64,000 bases of DNA from Liolophura sinensis (taxonomy: Eukaryota > Mollusca > Polyplacophora > Chitonida > Chitonidae): NCBI RefSeq assembly GCF_032854445.1, contig NC_088300.1, positions 54,100,984 to 54,164,983 of the forward strand. The letters run 5' to 3'. The notes under the pieces are model-generated. The model did not search any database. It was not told where the DNA came from and worked only from the letters and a program-made list of their open reading frames with translations. The translations under genes and the position numbers were made by a program. Shown here piece after piece: positions 1-9,900 of the stretch (position 1 is its first letter; each line of letters begins with the position of its first letter).

Positions 1-944
1 AAATTGTCACATTTGTGTCAAACTGCCACGCCTGTCAAACTATAATGGTCCAGAGCCACGACCTGAACCGTTGAAACCGACAAAAATGCCCAAACACCCA
101 TGGGATCATATTGCAATTGATCTCTGAGAACCTCTACCAACAGGTGAAACGTTGATCGTAGTGGTTGGTTCACTCACGTTATGTTGAAATAGGAATTACC
201 AAATCCACCACAATCTTCAAAATCGTCAGGTATTTTTTGCTGCACATGGACTTCCGAAAATCTTGACCTCAAAATAATGGCCCACATTTCATTTCAATTC
301 AGTACTTTCATGAATGAGAATGGTATTGAACACCGCAAAGTTAGCCCCCTTTGGCCTTCTGCCAATGGAGAGGCAGAGAGGATCAATAGAAATGTCAAAG
401 CTGCTCTGAAGAGCAAGACTCCTTTGCTAGAGTACCCGCATTCTGCGACCTGTGTTGCCCCTTCAATGTTCTTGTTCAACCGCGTTGTTCGAGACGGTTT
501 GTCGTCAATGGAAAACAATAAAACCCGAAAGCCGTCGAAAGCCAAAATAGCAAAGATACGTAACCGCGATGGAATATAAACGCAAATCCAAAGAATACAC
601 CGTCGTGTTGCCAAGTGCAAAATCAAGATGGGTGACAAAGTACTAGTGCAACAACCAAAGTGTAACATGCTATCGCCTTGTTTTGGTCCGGAACCGTTCA
701 ATGTAATTCATGTCTCAGGTAGCCAGGTGATTCTCTTTTCTGACAACAAGTACTCCGGCGAAATTCAAGTAAAGTTCGCAAATTCAGTGTCCAAGTAAAG
801 GGCAACCCGATCGCACACGATGAGTTAGACGGCTTCTCTGAAACGCAAGTACCCGATGTCGTTACTGACCAAGCAATTGTTCTTCAACGCCCGACAAGAC
901 AACGCAAGCAACCAAATTGTTTCAGAGATTTCCACATGTACTAA
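1..944 (+). pseudogene. Decayed integrase/3' pol fragment of a Ty3/gypsy-type LTR retrotransposon
   Basis: The fragment reads as the second half of a retrotransposon integrase. Short recognisable stretches in order are a CQTATPV zinc-finger-side segment (about 25-40), HPWDHIAIDL (about 97-126), GLPKILTS (about 245), the catalytic-core signature SPLWPSANGEAE (about 340-375), and a C-terminal GDKVLVQQPK segment (about 631-660) of the kind found in the chromodomain-like integrase tail. The reading frame changes between these pieces, and stops lie at about 56, 124 and 577, so it is not expressible. A typical basic pol C-terminus ends at the stop at 942-944. Inference: an old insertion whose 5' part lies left of the window. 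The assignment to the gypsy superfamily is by motif memory; BEL/Pao is less likely. Confidence 0.8.
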
Positions 945-1234
945 AGTGTACAAAATCATTTTGATTGTAACTTTTTAAGCTGACGCATTCAGTAGTTTAT
1001 GCATGATTAATGATTTCTTGTACATGTATTTCAATTGTATTATACTAAAGTGTTTTGTTGAATTTCATCCCAATATTAATTGTATTTTATTGAACTAAGA
1101 AATATTTTTATTTCAATTTTCAAATATCAGATAGATGTTGGAACATGTAATTAATTTGATTTTATTTTATTGCTTTGAATAATCCGATTTCCGCAATATT
1201 AAATACTCCACTGTCAGAGATGATTTCTAAATCT

Positions 1235-1450
1235 AAAGAGGAGGAGGGATGTTGTGTTTGCATATTATATTGTGTACTTAAATCACTTACTATGTACTAA
1301 CTGCTCAGTACGCAAGAGATATCACGTGAAAGATTTGTTTGTCGTCACGTTTTCCCTTTTGTCTCTTAGAGTAGGCAGATGAATAAAGATGATATAGCCT
1401 GAATGAGACGCTGGGATCCATTGTCCCTACCTTCATATCGACCATCATCG
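1235..1450 (+). mobile_element. Polypurine tract and start of the 3' LTR
   Basis: A purine-only run (AAAGAGGAGGAGGGA, 1235-1249) is followed at once by TGTTGTG, the usual arrangement of PPT and 3' LTR start downstream of gypsy pol. An AATAAAG polyadenylation-like signal lies at about 1381. The right LTR boundary cannot be set because the partner LTR is outside the window; 1450 is a guess near an ACCATCA. Confidence 0.55.
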
Positions 1451-2849
1451 GAGGTCGGATGCTAAGTGCTTGAGTTATCCCAAGCTAGCGACTTCTATAG
1501 TTCGAGTTTTTCTGACCGACTTATGTATTATTGCACGTACATGTTTGTACCCTGCATGTATCATGCTTTAGTAGTCTTGGTGTGTATGCCTATCTCGTTA
1601 TTTCATCTACGACGAAATTTATGTCATAGAACAATGTTTTACCGCTTCAGTGTAATTAAGATTGGCCGCATGGTATTTACCTTCGTGAAGACCTTTCCAC
1701 CAATATGGCGTGCAAGCCTCCACCTCACACGGAGGAAAGTTCGTCAGTAACTCGCCAACGGTCAGTGGATTATTTCATACACTATCAAAAAAGAAGTATT
1801 CATCAGTTCAGTGTACTTCGTACTTGTTTTTTCATTCCCATGAGGGCGTAGTTTTAAAGAAAGAAGTCAGTGTCAGAAATGAGTTAAGTAAACATGGCTA
1901 TGAATAGTTGGCATACAACCCCAACTGAGTTAAGCAAACTGTCCTTGAAGTGGTCGTATTTCAAGTTCTTTAGCACACCAAAATAGTGGGTTATATTTAA
2001 TATAATGTTATTTGTTTTCTGAGTGGCGATAGATAAAGTTATGGACAACACAATACCCCGTTATACCAATAAAATTATTCTGTTGAAATAACAGAACAAG
2101 TCTATGACGCATAACAAAAAGCTGGTGGCAATAACATAATCTTTTCAATCACCACTCGGAAAACATATAGTATCTTGTCAGTTTAACAAATTAGTTCGCA
2201 GGAGTTCAGACTGCCTTACCAGATCAAATATGCCAGAAAGGATTAGGGGTGATAACTGTTGATTTGATCAAGCCGGCGATTCAGACTGTGCTGTCTGACA
2301 TTATTTATATCTCTTGTATACACTGAATTTGTCTGTCCCTTAGGAAGGACAAATAAGTGTGATGGACGACTCTGCTGTGGTTTAAACCATAACCCGTGTT
2401 TCTATCACAAGACCAGAGAAAAAATTCCCCTTGACCGAGTTATGGCCACTACATTCTACCCTGCTGCATTCAGCTACGCTTTAAACCTGTCCAACAACAG
2501 AGACTCATCACATCACTGCACTTAAACCATTTGAAGTAATTCTCTTTGCTCACAATGCCATTTCATTTCAAAGGAATGACATTAGAAGGAAAACTGTAAA
2601 AGCTGAATTGATGGGAGTCCGTACAACATTGTCATTTTTGATACCTTCAAAAAGATTGACCGGATGCCCTTAGGAAAATGAACTACTAGTATATGTAAAG
2701 ACATATCTGTATACATCTGCATAAAACCGGTAGTGACGCCATAAAGCACAGATGTGAGCTTGAACCCATCGTTGCTTCGCTGTTGCTATTTTAAAAATTA
2801 AAATTATACACAGGGCAACACCTATACCGTCATTAATGCCGGCATTTTA
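1451..2849. other. Spacer between LTR remnant and SINE
   Basis: No gene is supported here. Short open frames at 1466-1907 have no recognisable content. The only structured piece is the inverted-repeat element at 2014-2164. Confidence 0.5.
2014..2164. mobile_element. MITE-like element with ~30-bp terminal inverted repeats
   Basis: The left end GTTTTCTGAGTGGCGAT and the right end, read in reverse complement, GTTTTCCGAGTGGTGAT match with two differences. Similarity continues into AAGTTATG/AAGATTATG. The element is 151 bp, AT-rich and non-coding. No clear target-site duplication was seen. Confidence 0.65.
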
Positions 2850-3058
2850 ATTTATTTATTTATTTTATTTTATTTGATTGGTGTTTTATGTCGTACTCTG
2901 GAATATTTCACTTATACAACAGCGGCAAGCATTATAGTGTGAGGAAATCGGGCAGAGCCCGGGGGAAACCCACGATCATCCCCAAGTTGCTGTCAGACCT
3001 TCCCACTTACGGCCAGAGAGGTAGCCAAGACTCACAGCGACCGCATTGGTGAGATGCT
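2850..3058 (-). mobile_element. tRNA-derived SINE copy, 5'-truncated
   Basis: Minus-strand copy of the window's dominant SINE. It shows the (TTTA)n tail, ATTGGTGTTTTATG, GAATATTTCACTTATA, GGCAGAGCCCGGGGGAAACC and CCTTCCCACTTACGGCC blocks in order. The tRNA-like head is missing or eroded at the right end. Confidence 0.85.
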
Positions 3059-3299
3059 TCTGACTTCAGCCATATGTAGCACATTTGAAACCCAGTCATA
3101 AGTATTTTGAGGACCATTTGATCATTGACCATTACATCATTCATACTAAACATTACATTGCACTGCATGCTGGAATTCCCAGACCAGGACCTGAAACACC
3201 AGGATCAGGATATATATTGAACCTTTGGCGACTAAGATATATATACAACTAACTTAATACCACAAAGACAAATTTGCAAAACCAGTTTTTGGGCTTAAG

Positions 3300-3305
3300 T
3301 TTATT
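3300..3305 (-). terminator. Polyadenylation signal (AATAAA) for the 238-residue gene
   Basis: AATAAA on the minus strand lies about 93 bases past the stop codon of the 3398-4114 gene, a normal distance for a short 3' UTR. Confidence 0.5.
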
Positions 3306-3397
3306 TCACACATACAGCTATTCCTGTTTCTCTACCCAACAACTTCTGACGCACCTGGATTTACAACAGCTGGACCGCCATGCAGTCTCTTCACATT

Positions 3398-4114
3398 TCA
3401 TTTATAAATTTTTCGTGTGGCAGCATCTATCCTGTGCATTTCTTTCTCGTCCGCCTCGTCGGTGTTTAACTTTACCTCCTCTACTTTCTTGAAATGATCC
3501 CTGGCACGTTGGGCGACATTGGACAATCTCCTATGCTGTCTCCACTTGGCCTCCTGCAGTCGTAACTCGACATTCACGCCGCGCCTCTTGCTCGATGGCC
3601 CACTGTCTTCTGGGTTCACCGGGACTAGGGAATCTTTGTCTTTGTTAAAATCTTTGGACAGATAGGCATACGTCGGCACGGCTACTGACCTTCGACGTTC
3701 TCTCTTCCCAGGTTGGGAACACTTGGCTAATTGCATGTTTTCGAAGTAGTTTTTAGGCAATGTCCCAGTGTATAGCATGCTGAGCACCTCAGAGGTTTCA
3801 AGGCCTGAATGCCGTCGAACCGTTGTAATTTTCCCTGGCGGGTTACCGGGGCTCGGACCTTGCGGCAAGGACATCCTTCTACCATTTTGTCCTCGAAGAG
3901 GAGGGAACATGTCTTTGTGCTCTGCATCATCAAACGGAAGAACACGACGCTGGGAAGGTTGACCTAAAGGTTCCAGTGATGGACCCGGCTGGACTGGGGA
4001 ACTTGAGCGAGGCACCACTACGCCAACGGGTTCAGCAGTGATTGACATCCCGGACGTCTGGCGCGTGTGAGAAGACCCTCTCCTGGTCGGCAGAGATGGA
4101 GGTTGGATAGCCAT
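3398..4114 (-). CDS. Unrecognised basic, Ser/Pro-rich 238-aa protein with five R-R-x-S motifs
   Basis: I do not recognise this protein. One uninterrupted minus-strand frame runs from ATG at 4114 (in-frame TAA six codons upstream) to a stop at 3398-3400, with AATAAA about 93 bases further on, so it looks intronless. Residues 1-100 are Ser/Pro/Gly-rich and likely disordered. Residues 106-126 hold a hydrophobic patch (LSMLYTGTLPKNYF). Residues 178-238 are charged and helical in character, rich in Arg, Glu and Lys. Serines 14, 82, 103, 143 and 198 each sit in R-R-x-S, the basophilic consensus of protein kinase A. No signal peptide, membrane segment or enzyme motif is visible. Codon use and GC content are higher than in the flanking DNA, which supports real coding. 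Two perfect CREs lie 172-204 bases upstream of the start. Inference: a cAMP-responsive, kinase-regulated accessory protein, perhaps of germ line or cilia. A processed retrogene or the last exon of a spliced gene are alternatives. Confidence 0.7.
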   Translation of the reverse strand: MAIQPPSLPTRRGSSHTRQTSGMSITAEPVGVVVPRSSSPVQPGPSLEPLGQPSQRRVLPFDDAEHKDMFPPLRGQNGRRMSLPQGPSPGNPPGKITTVRRHSGLETSEVLSMLYTGTLPKNYFENMQLAKCSQPGKRERRRSVAVPTYAYLSKDFNKDKDSLVPVNPEDSGPSSKRRGVNVELRLQEAKWRQHRRLSNVAQRARDHFKKVEEVKLNTDEADEKEMHRIDAATRKIYK

Positions 4115-4285
4115 AAGAGCTGCTCTGTCTTACCCTTAATCGCTCGAACCCTTGGGGTCCACTATGCAGGGACAAACTTCATAGGACCGGTCAGCACATT
4201 GGTGTATTCCGTAAGACGTCTCCACATGCATGTACGTGTGCTGGATATGGCCTTGCTTCCCTTGACGCGCCCAAAGACAATTCCG

Positions 4286-4318
4286 TGACGTCACAAATCG
4301 TTGTATTATATGACGTCA
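4286..4318 (-). promoter_or_regulatory. Pair of perfect cAMP response elements
   Basis: The palindrome TGACGTCA occurs exactly at 4286-4293 and 4311-4318, 25 bp apart centre to centre. A variant, TGACGTAA (TTACGTCA in reverse), lies at 4490-4497. They sit 172-204 bases (main pair) upstream of the ATG at 4114. CREs bind CREB/CREM/ATF dimers. Use as the promoter of the 238-residue gene is inferred from position. Confidence 0.65.
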
Positions 4319-4519
4319 AAAACTCATGATGCCACAGAAAGACTAATAGGGACCTGTCAAACGCCCTCCATTTTACTGATGTCAAACGTTCGTTCTTCAG
4401 CTCATGTGTTGTCACAAGAACGACAGAACGACGTTACAGTAGAAAATGATACATTGTAACGTTGTAGATGTTGCACAACAATATTTTTTTGACGTAACAA
4501 TGGATCAAAGTCCTGTTTC

Positions 4520-6700
4520 ACACTAGTGCCATCTTACGGGATTAAAAAAATATGCCGTCTTCTCACTGTTACACTGTTGCTTTACCATCACTGCCATCAC
4601 TTGGCTGGTTCCCTGCCCCAGACGGCGTTAATCGCTTCGGCCACATTCAAGTACACAGAATATGTCCGGGAACCAGAGTATGTCGTCACAAGACATATAC
4701 TGTTGACATTTCAGTCGTGTAAGGCATGCATTGGTAATGTTTCCCCTCTAGACAATTCTCTATGTTCTGTGGCAGATCGGATCCATAATCGTAGGCCTAT
4801 TTTGTTCATGAATGAAAAAGTTTTAAGCGTAATAAGCTGCATTTATTTTGAAGTTCCAGAAAGTTTTCTTCTATTTCATAGAGCATCATGACATTGTGAA
4901 GCACAACAGGCCTACTTGGTTCATAAAATACCGGTCAAATATGTGTTTTTACAATAAAATTTTAGTGTTGTCTATTCTGTTTTACTGTTTGGCGATAATC
5001 ACAGATCTGTTTGATCTACCGTATCACTATAATCGGTATGGCTCCGCACTGTTCTATTCATCAAAGCATCGTTGGATCAGTTCGGGCGGCTATAATAGGT
5101 CTATACCTTATAATCCTGCAATTGCAACTGCCGGTGCCATATCGCATTGCTATATAGGCCAACCTTTACCCTCCCTCGATGTCCTATTAGATACAGCATA
5201 TACTGTATAGCTGCTCCCCTATTTTATATATACTTAGCCTACGTCGATGGGTCGCGGTCAAAAATGGACATGTTTTTCACGATTTTTGCAGAGGGAATTT
5301 TCAAAAATTGTTTTTTATGTTGTAGCAAAGAGTAAAAAACACAATAAAAAATAGTCTATAGCGCCAATTACAATGCATAACGTTTTAAGCCTATTTAGTC
5401 TTTAGGTCTGAATCTAGCCAATCAGATGGTGCGGTTTAAATTTAAGTTATCTATGTATGGAGCATATATGCTATGACTTATCGGAACTACAAATTTAGAG
5501 AATCATAGGAGGCTTACATGCAGCTGTGCGGCGGTGTGGGCCAAAAATGCAAGGGTCGATTTCTCATCAAAGATAAATATGGACTGGATCAGTCCAGTCC
5601 TAAATAGGCCTCAACTAAAACGATGATGAATTGTTTTATAAAGTCCATGCAATAAAAATACATGCCGAGACAAAAATGTGTGAGTGTCAAGCCTGTATGT
5701 CTAAAATATAAATAGACATAGACCCATTCTGTTCAGGTCAATATTCGTCTGAGTTTTGTCGAATATGCAGATAGACCGTCCATTACCTTAAGCTACACCT
5801 ATCAACAGTTTCACAAGCAAATTCATTCACCCCGGGTATCAGATATGTATGTAAAAAAAATGCACGGTTTGATGTACATGCACTATCAAAAAGCAGATGT
5901 GTATTGTTTTATACACGTGTTTGTGTAGCGCGCTATGTAAACAAGACGTACATTACACAATTTGGTGCACATATAGAAGCGTAGCTATATAAAGATGATG
6001 GATGGAAGGTACCTTGGATTAAGATAGACGGGTATCTGAATCCCAGAAGATACACATTAAATTTGTAACAATTACTGTATGCCCGTAATAGGCCTACATA
6101 TTTTGTGTTGGCCTAAATATCTAGGCCTGTTTTGCTTGTACGGAGTTTTCAATAGAAGGGACACTACTGCCACACCTCATTTTAATTGCCGCCAAAGTTA
6201 TCTACCCTTTGACCGTAATCGCCAATTGCAAAGGCATTGAAACACACTTCATGTATCACGTAAAAGGAATCTTACTTTGTAAAATTTCCTTTGTGTGGTT
6301 GCAGTATGAGGTAAAAAGAATAGAATATCCACGTTTTGTTTTAATTTTTTTTTTGGTCAATGAAATTATAAATAGATCTAGCCTACAACTAATCGAATAT
6401 GTGATGTATCGATTTATTGATTCGTTAAAACCAATCATTATCATTTTTGCGATTTTTAAAATATGGCGTTTACAACGAGAAACTGTTGGTGCGACTTTTG
6501 TGTGCGTATGGTTAAACTATGAGTCTATAGCTTGACTTTCACTTTCAAAATGCCAAAACGCTGATAGCCATATGGCTGCTCAGCTTTTACCTTTGTCTTT
6601 ATTCTGAACAAAACATGTGGAAAATAGCCTACTCCACCTATAAAGTGTAAATAAATCGCAAGCAAAAGCTTCTTATTAGACTGTCTGAAGAGTAAGTAAC
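4520..6700. other. Intergenic spacer
   Basis: AT-rich spacer between the minus-strand 238-residue gene and the MOB2 promoter. Frames of 60-120 codons here show no family features, codon bias or splice context. GGCCTA words recur. Nothing functional is supported. Confidence 0.5.
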
Positions 6701-6739
6701 TGTCCCTCGTGATTTATGGAACATGTGGAAATACGGTGT

Positions 6740-6910
6740 GTGCATTCACCGCGCATCTGAGACGCGCATCTCCGTGGCCGCCGCCATATTGAAGGTTTTG
6801 TTTAGGTTCCGTGTCACAGACGGGCTTGTCATTCTGTAGGAAGCCCGGATAAAAGCCACCGAAGAGGGATCGTCAAACTGGAGAGGTTACCGGAGTACCT
6901 CCGAGATACG
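6740..6910 (+). promoter_or_regulatory. MOB2 promoter and 5' UTR with YY1-type site
   Basis: A local CpG-rich patch in AT-rich surroundings holds GCCGCCATATTG (6780-6791), the reverse complement of the YY1 consensus that is often found at transcription starts. The ATG at 6911 is about 120 bases downstream in good context (A at -3, G at +4). No TATA box is evident. The transcription start is inferred, not seen. Confidence 0.55.
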
Positions 6911-6927
6911 ATGGAGTGGTTTATGGG
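6911..6927 (+). CDS. MOB2: MOB2 coding exon 1 (17 coding bases)
   Basis: Encodes MEWFM plus two bases of Gly6, then donor GTAGGT. It is joined in phase 2 to the exon at 24972, restoring the MOB2-type sequence MEWFMGKG. Too short to be found by frame length; the call rests on the conserved N-terminus and the donor. Confidence 0.85.
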
Positions 6928-9900
6928 GTAGGTACATTTCGTACAGCATCTGTTATCCAATCTAGTTTGCTAAGATGCTCTGTTGATAAGCCAAAGCGAG
7001 CAGTGTGATGAACAACGCTGACATCTGTCGTCTGCACACAGACTTCAGAAGCTGTAACATTCTCAACCGGCTGCTTAACACGTGCTGAATAAAACGTCGT
7101 ACTCAAGACTAAATAGAAGGGTCAGATATCGTCCAAAGGTAAATCCTGTAAAGTTCGAAGAAAATATTTTTGCATACATAAGGAGATATGGTTGGAAGGG
7201 ATAGGGGGAGGCATGAAAGGGCAGGGGGTAGGGGGGACATTCAGAGTCGGGCAGTCCGTTATAAATAAAGGGCTTCTTCATGGGTGACAATACATTGTTG
7301 AGTGTATGACCTATCTAGTGTTGTAATTCCGAAGGCATAAAATTCTAACCAGACCGATATGGAAAAAATACATAAAAAATTTTGATATGAGTGATGTCCA
7401 AAATTAGCTAGGCACTAGTCCATCTAGATGGACTCAGTGTGCAATTTTAAAGTTCTGACACTCATCGTAACCCTGAGTCCATCAACACCTCTCAAAAACA
7501 TGCCGCTGATTTCAAACTCCTATCTCCTTCCCACTGATGGCAATCTAACTCACCTCATCAACTCATTTATATGTAATTTTATCATAGAATCTCTGATACT
7601 AACCTCTTAATTTACTCATCAATGAAACTAATTAACTGGCTGTCTGGTGGTCACATTGACTGCTAGAATTTAAAAGGTACCAAGTGCCTCGTCGTCAACA
7701 GGCATTTTGAAGTGTCACGATGAGAGCTGACGATGAACTCAATGTTACAATGAATGTCAGAATTTTAAAATAGCACCCCAAGTCCATCTAGATCGACTGG
7801 CTAGGCACAAGCCAACCATTAACTTAGAAGACATATATTGCCATGCTCATTGTGAATAATCAGAACATCACACATTTTTCCTATGAGAAGCTGACAGATT
7901 AAGATCATATTCACATAAATTATTCTAAAACTGTACCCAGAGCAATAAAACATGGGTTTATATTCAAGGGTACAGGCCCATTCACGCCCAGGCTTTTCAT
8001 ATAAATTGTAGCTAAGCATGACATATGTCTGTTGCTGCTTCACTGATATAAGCTGACGATTCTTTTGGTTTTTACCCAACCCAATGGTTATCTTGGAAAT
8101 GACGGCTATGATTCCAATACCAAGTTATCATTTGTGGCCATCAGGCCGTGGTCGGGTTGTAAAGGCATTTGCTTTCCAAGTAGCTGTTTGTGCATATAAC
8201 TCAAGATTTATAAAATTTTCCAGTTTTGATATACTAATATGGATGGCATATCTGCATGTCACAAATGTTTAAGGTTATCACAATATAAGTGCAAAATCCT
8301 TGATATTAATTTATAAATATTATTTTAATTTTCTTAATATTATTTGTCGCTATGATGTTCATGTAGTATCCTCACCCCATCATATCAGCCTCTGTCCAAG
8401 AAAAAGGCTGATTCCATCCACTTACTCACCCTTCATTTCTAAATGCAATTAATATTCCCTTATTTCTCGCCTTTTAAGAAAAGTATTTCTTGGAAAAAGG
8501 CTTAATGCGAGGGGATATAAACTGTACATTTACTTTCAGAATGTGGTTTATTAATATATTTTAGGATGTCGGTACATTGCCCTACTGAATGAGCCTCTCT
8601 GGCCATATGCAGGAGGGTTTGCCAGCAATCTGTAGATGGTCATGGGTTTCCCCCCAGGCTGTACTCAGTTTCCTACCACCATAATGCTGGCCGCAATCAT
8701 ATAAGTGAAATAGTCTTGAGTAAGGCGTAAAACATCAATCAAGTACATGTAAATAAATAAGTAATGAATGAGCTCACCCTACCTTGATGTAAGACAAGTG
8801 GTGAACTATGTACAATAGGCCCAATTGACTTTGTGCATTTCATACAGGATATTATTCACTGCTAGAAGACTTTACATGTGTTTGAATTAATAAATCCAGA
8901 TTATGAGCATATTGTAGGTAGATGTACATATGAATTACATAAATTAATATATATTTCGGAAAGTAGTGAGCATGGGCTGTGCCTAAATCACAAAAATACA
9001 CACATTATTAACAGTTTCTGTTCAAATGCCAGGAGCCAGTGTATTCTGTTTGAAAGAAAAATTTGACCAGTTTGATCCAGTTATTACATATACCATTTAA
9101 ATTGAAATTTGTCACAGCAAATATGTAATGCACCATTTCTTGAGCTTGTGTAAAGCTGACATTTTATATGTTGTGTGCACATACATGTATATGGTAGATA
9201 GGGTATGTATGTTTGTGGTATGTCAAGGGGAGGAGGAGGTGTTCATTTACTGTACATAGATCTGTGAAGCTCTTTGGTGTGATGTACTTATTCACTGGTG
9301 CAGTGCTTGACTTACGGACAGTACATGTACATGCGTGTGAATGATAGTAGTGTAATATTGAAATGGGATAGCTGGTCATCATAAACTTCACATAAGGCCT
9401 TTATATGCATGTATATATAACATAGACCTGTATACATGTACATGTACCGTATGGTATATATACATGTATCTGACACAGTGAAAAAAATGAGGCTCTTTTC
9501 ATTGACTGACTGTAATGTATCAATGTACATTAGAACATTATGTGCATATTACATGTATGTATGTTGTATTCTGGGTATGTACATGAATGAATAGCCCTGC
9601 ATGGCTGCTGTTATTCACTGAGAACAGGGCTGTGCCTTAAGGTTTAATTGATTATCTCCCTTTGCTCTCTGGGCCATTCCCATTAGGCTAATTTACTGTA
9701 TCGGTAATTCTTTCACCTCTTCACATATATTGATTATTATTATTACCACACATGCATTATATTGACATACTGTGGGAGTGTCATGCATGTAGGTAATTAA
9801 AACAGGAAATTTATCATTTCAGTTTTGTTTCCTCATGGCAATGGTATACAGTAGATTGCTTGTTAATACAGAAGCAGCAGCCTTTATGCTTAAAGGAAAA

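Noticed and set aside
277-579. A 100-codon open frame as a host gene
   Set aside because: It is the surviving piece of the retrotransposon integrase core, with frame breaks on both sides.
6209-6535. 108-codon plus-strand frame near MOB2
   Set aside because: Composition is that of AT-rich spacer translated by chance; no motif, no promoter or poly(A) context.
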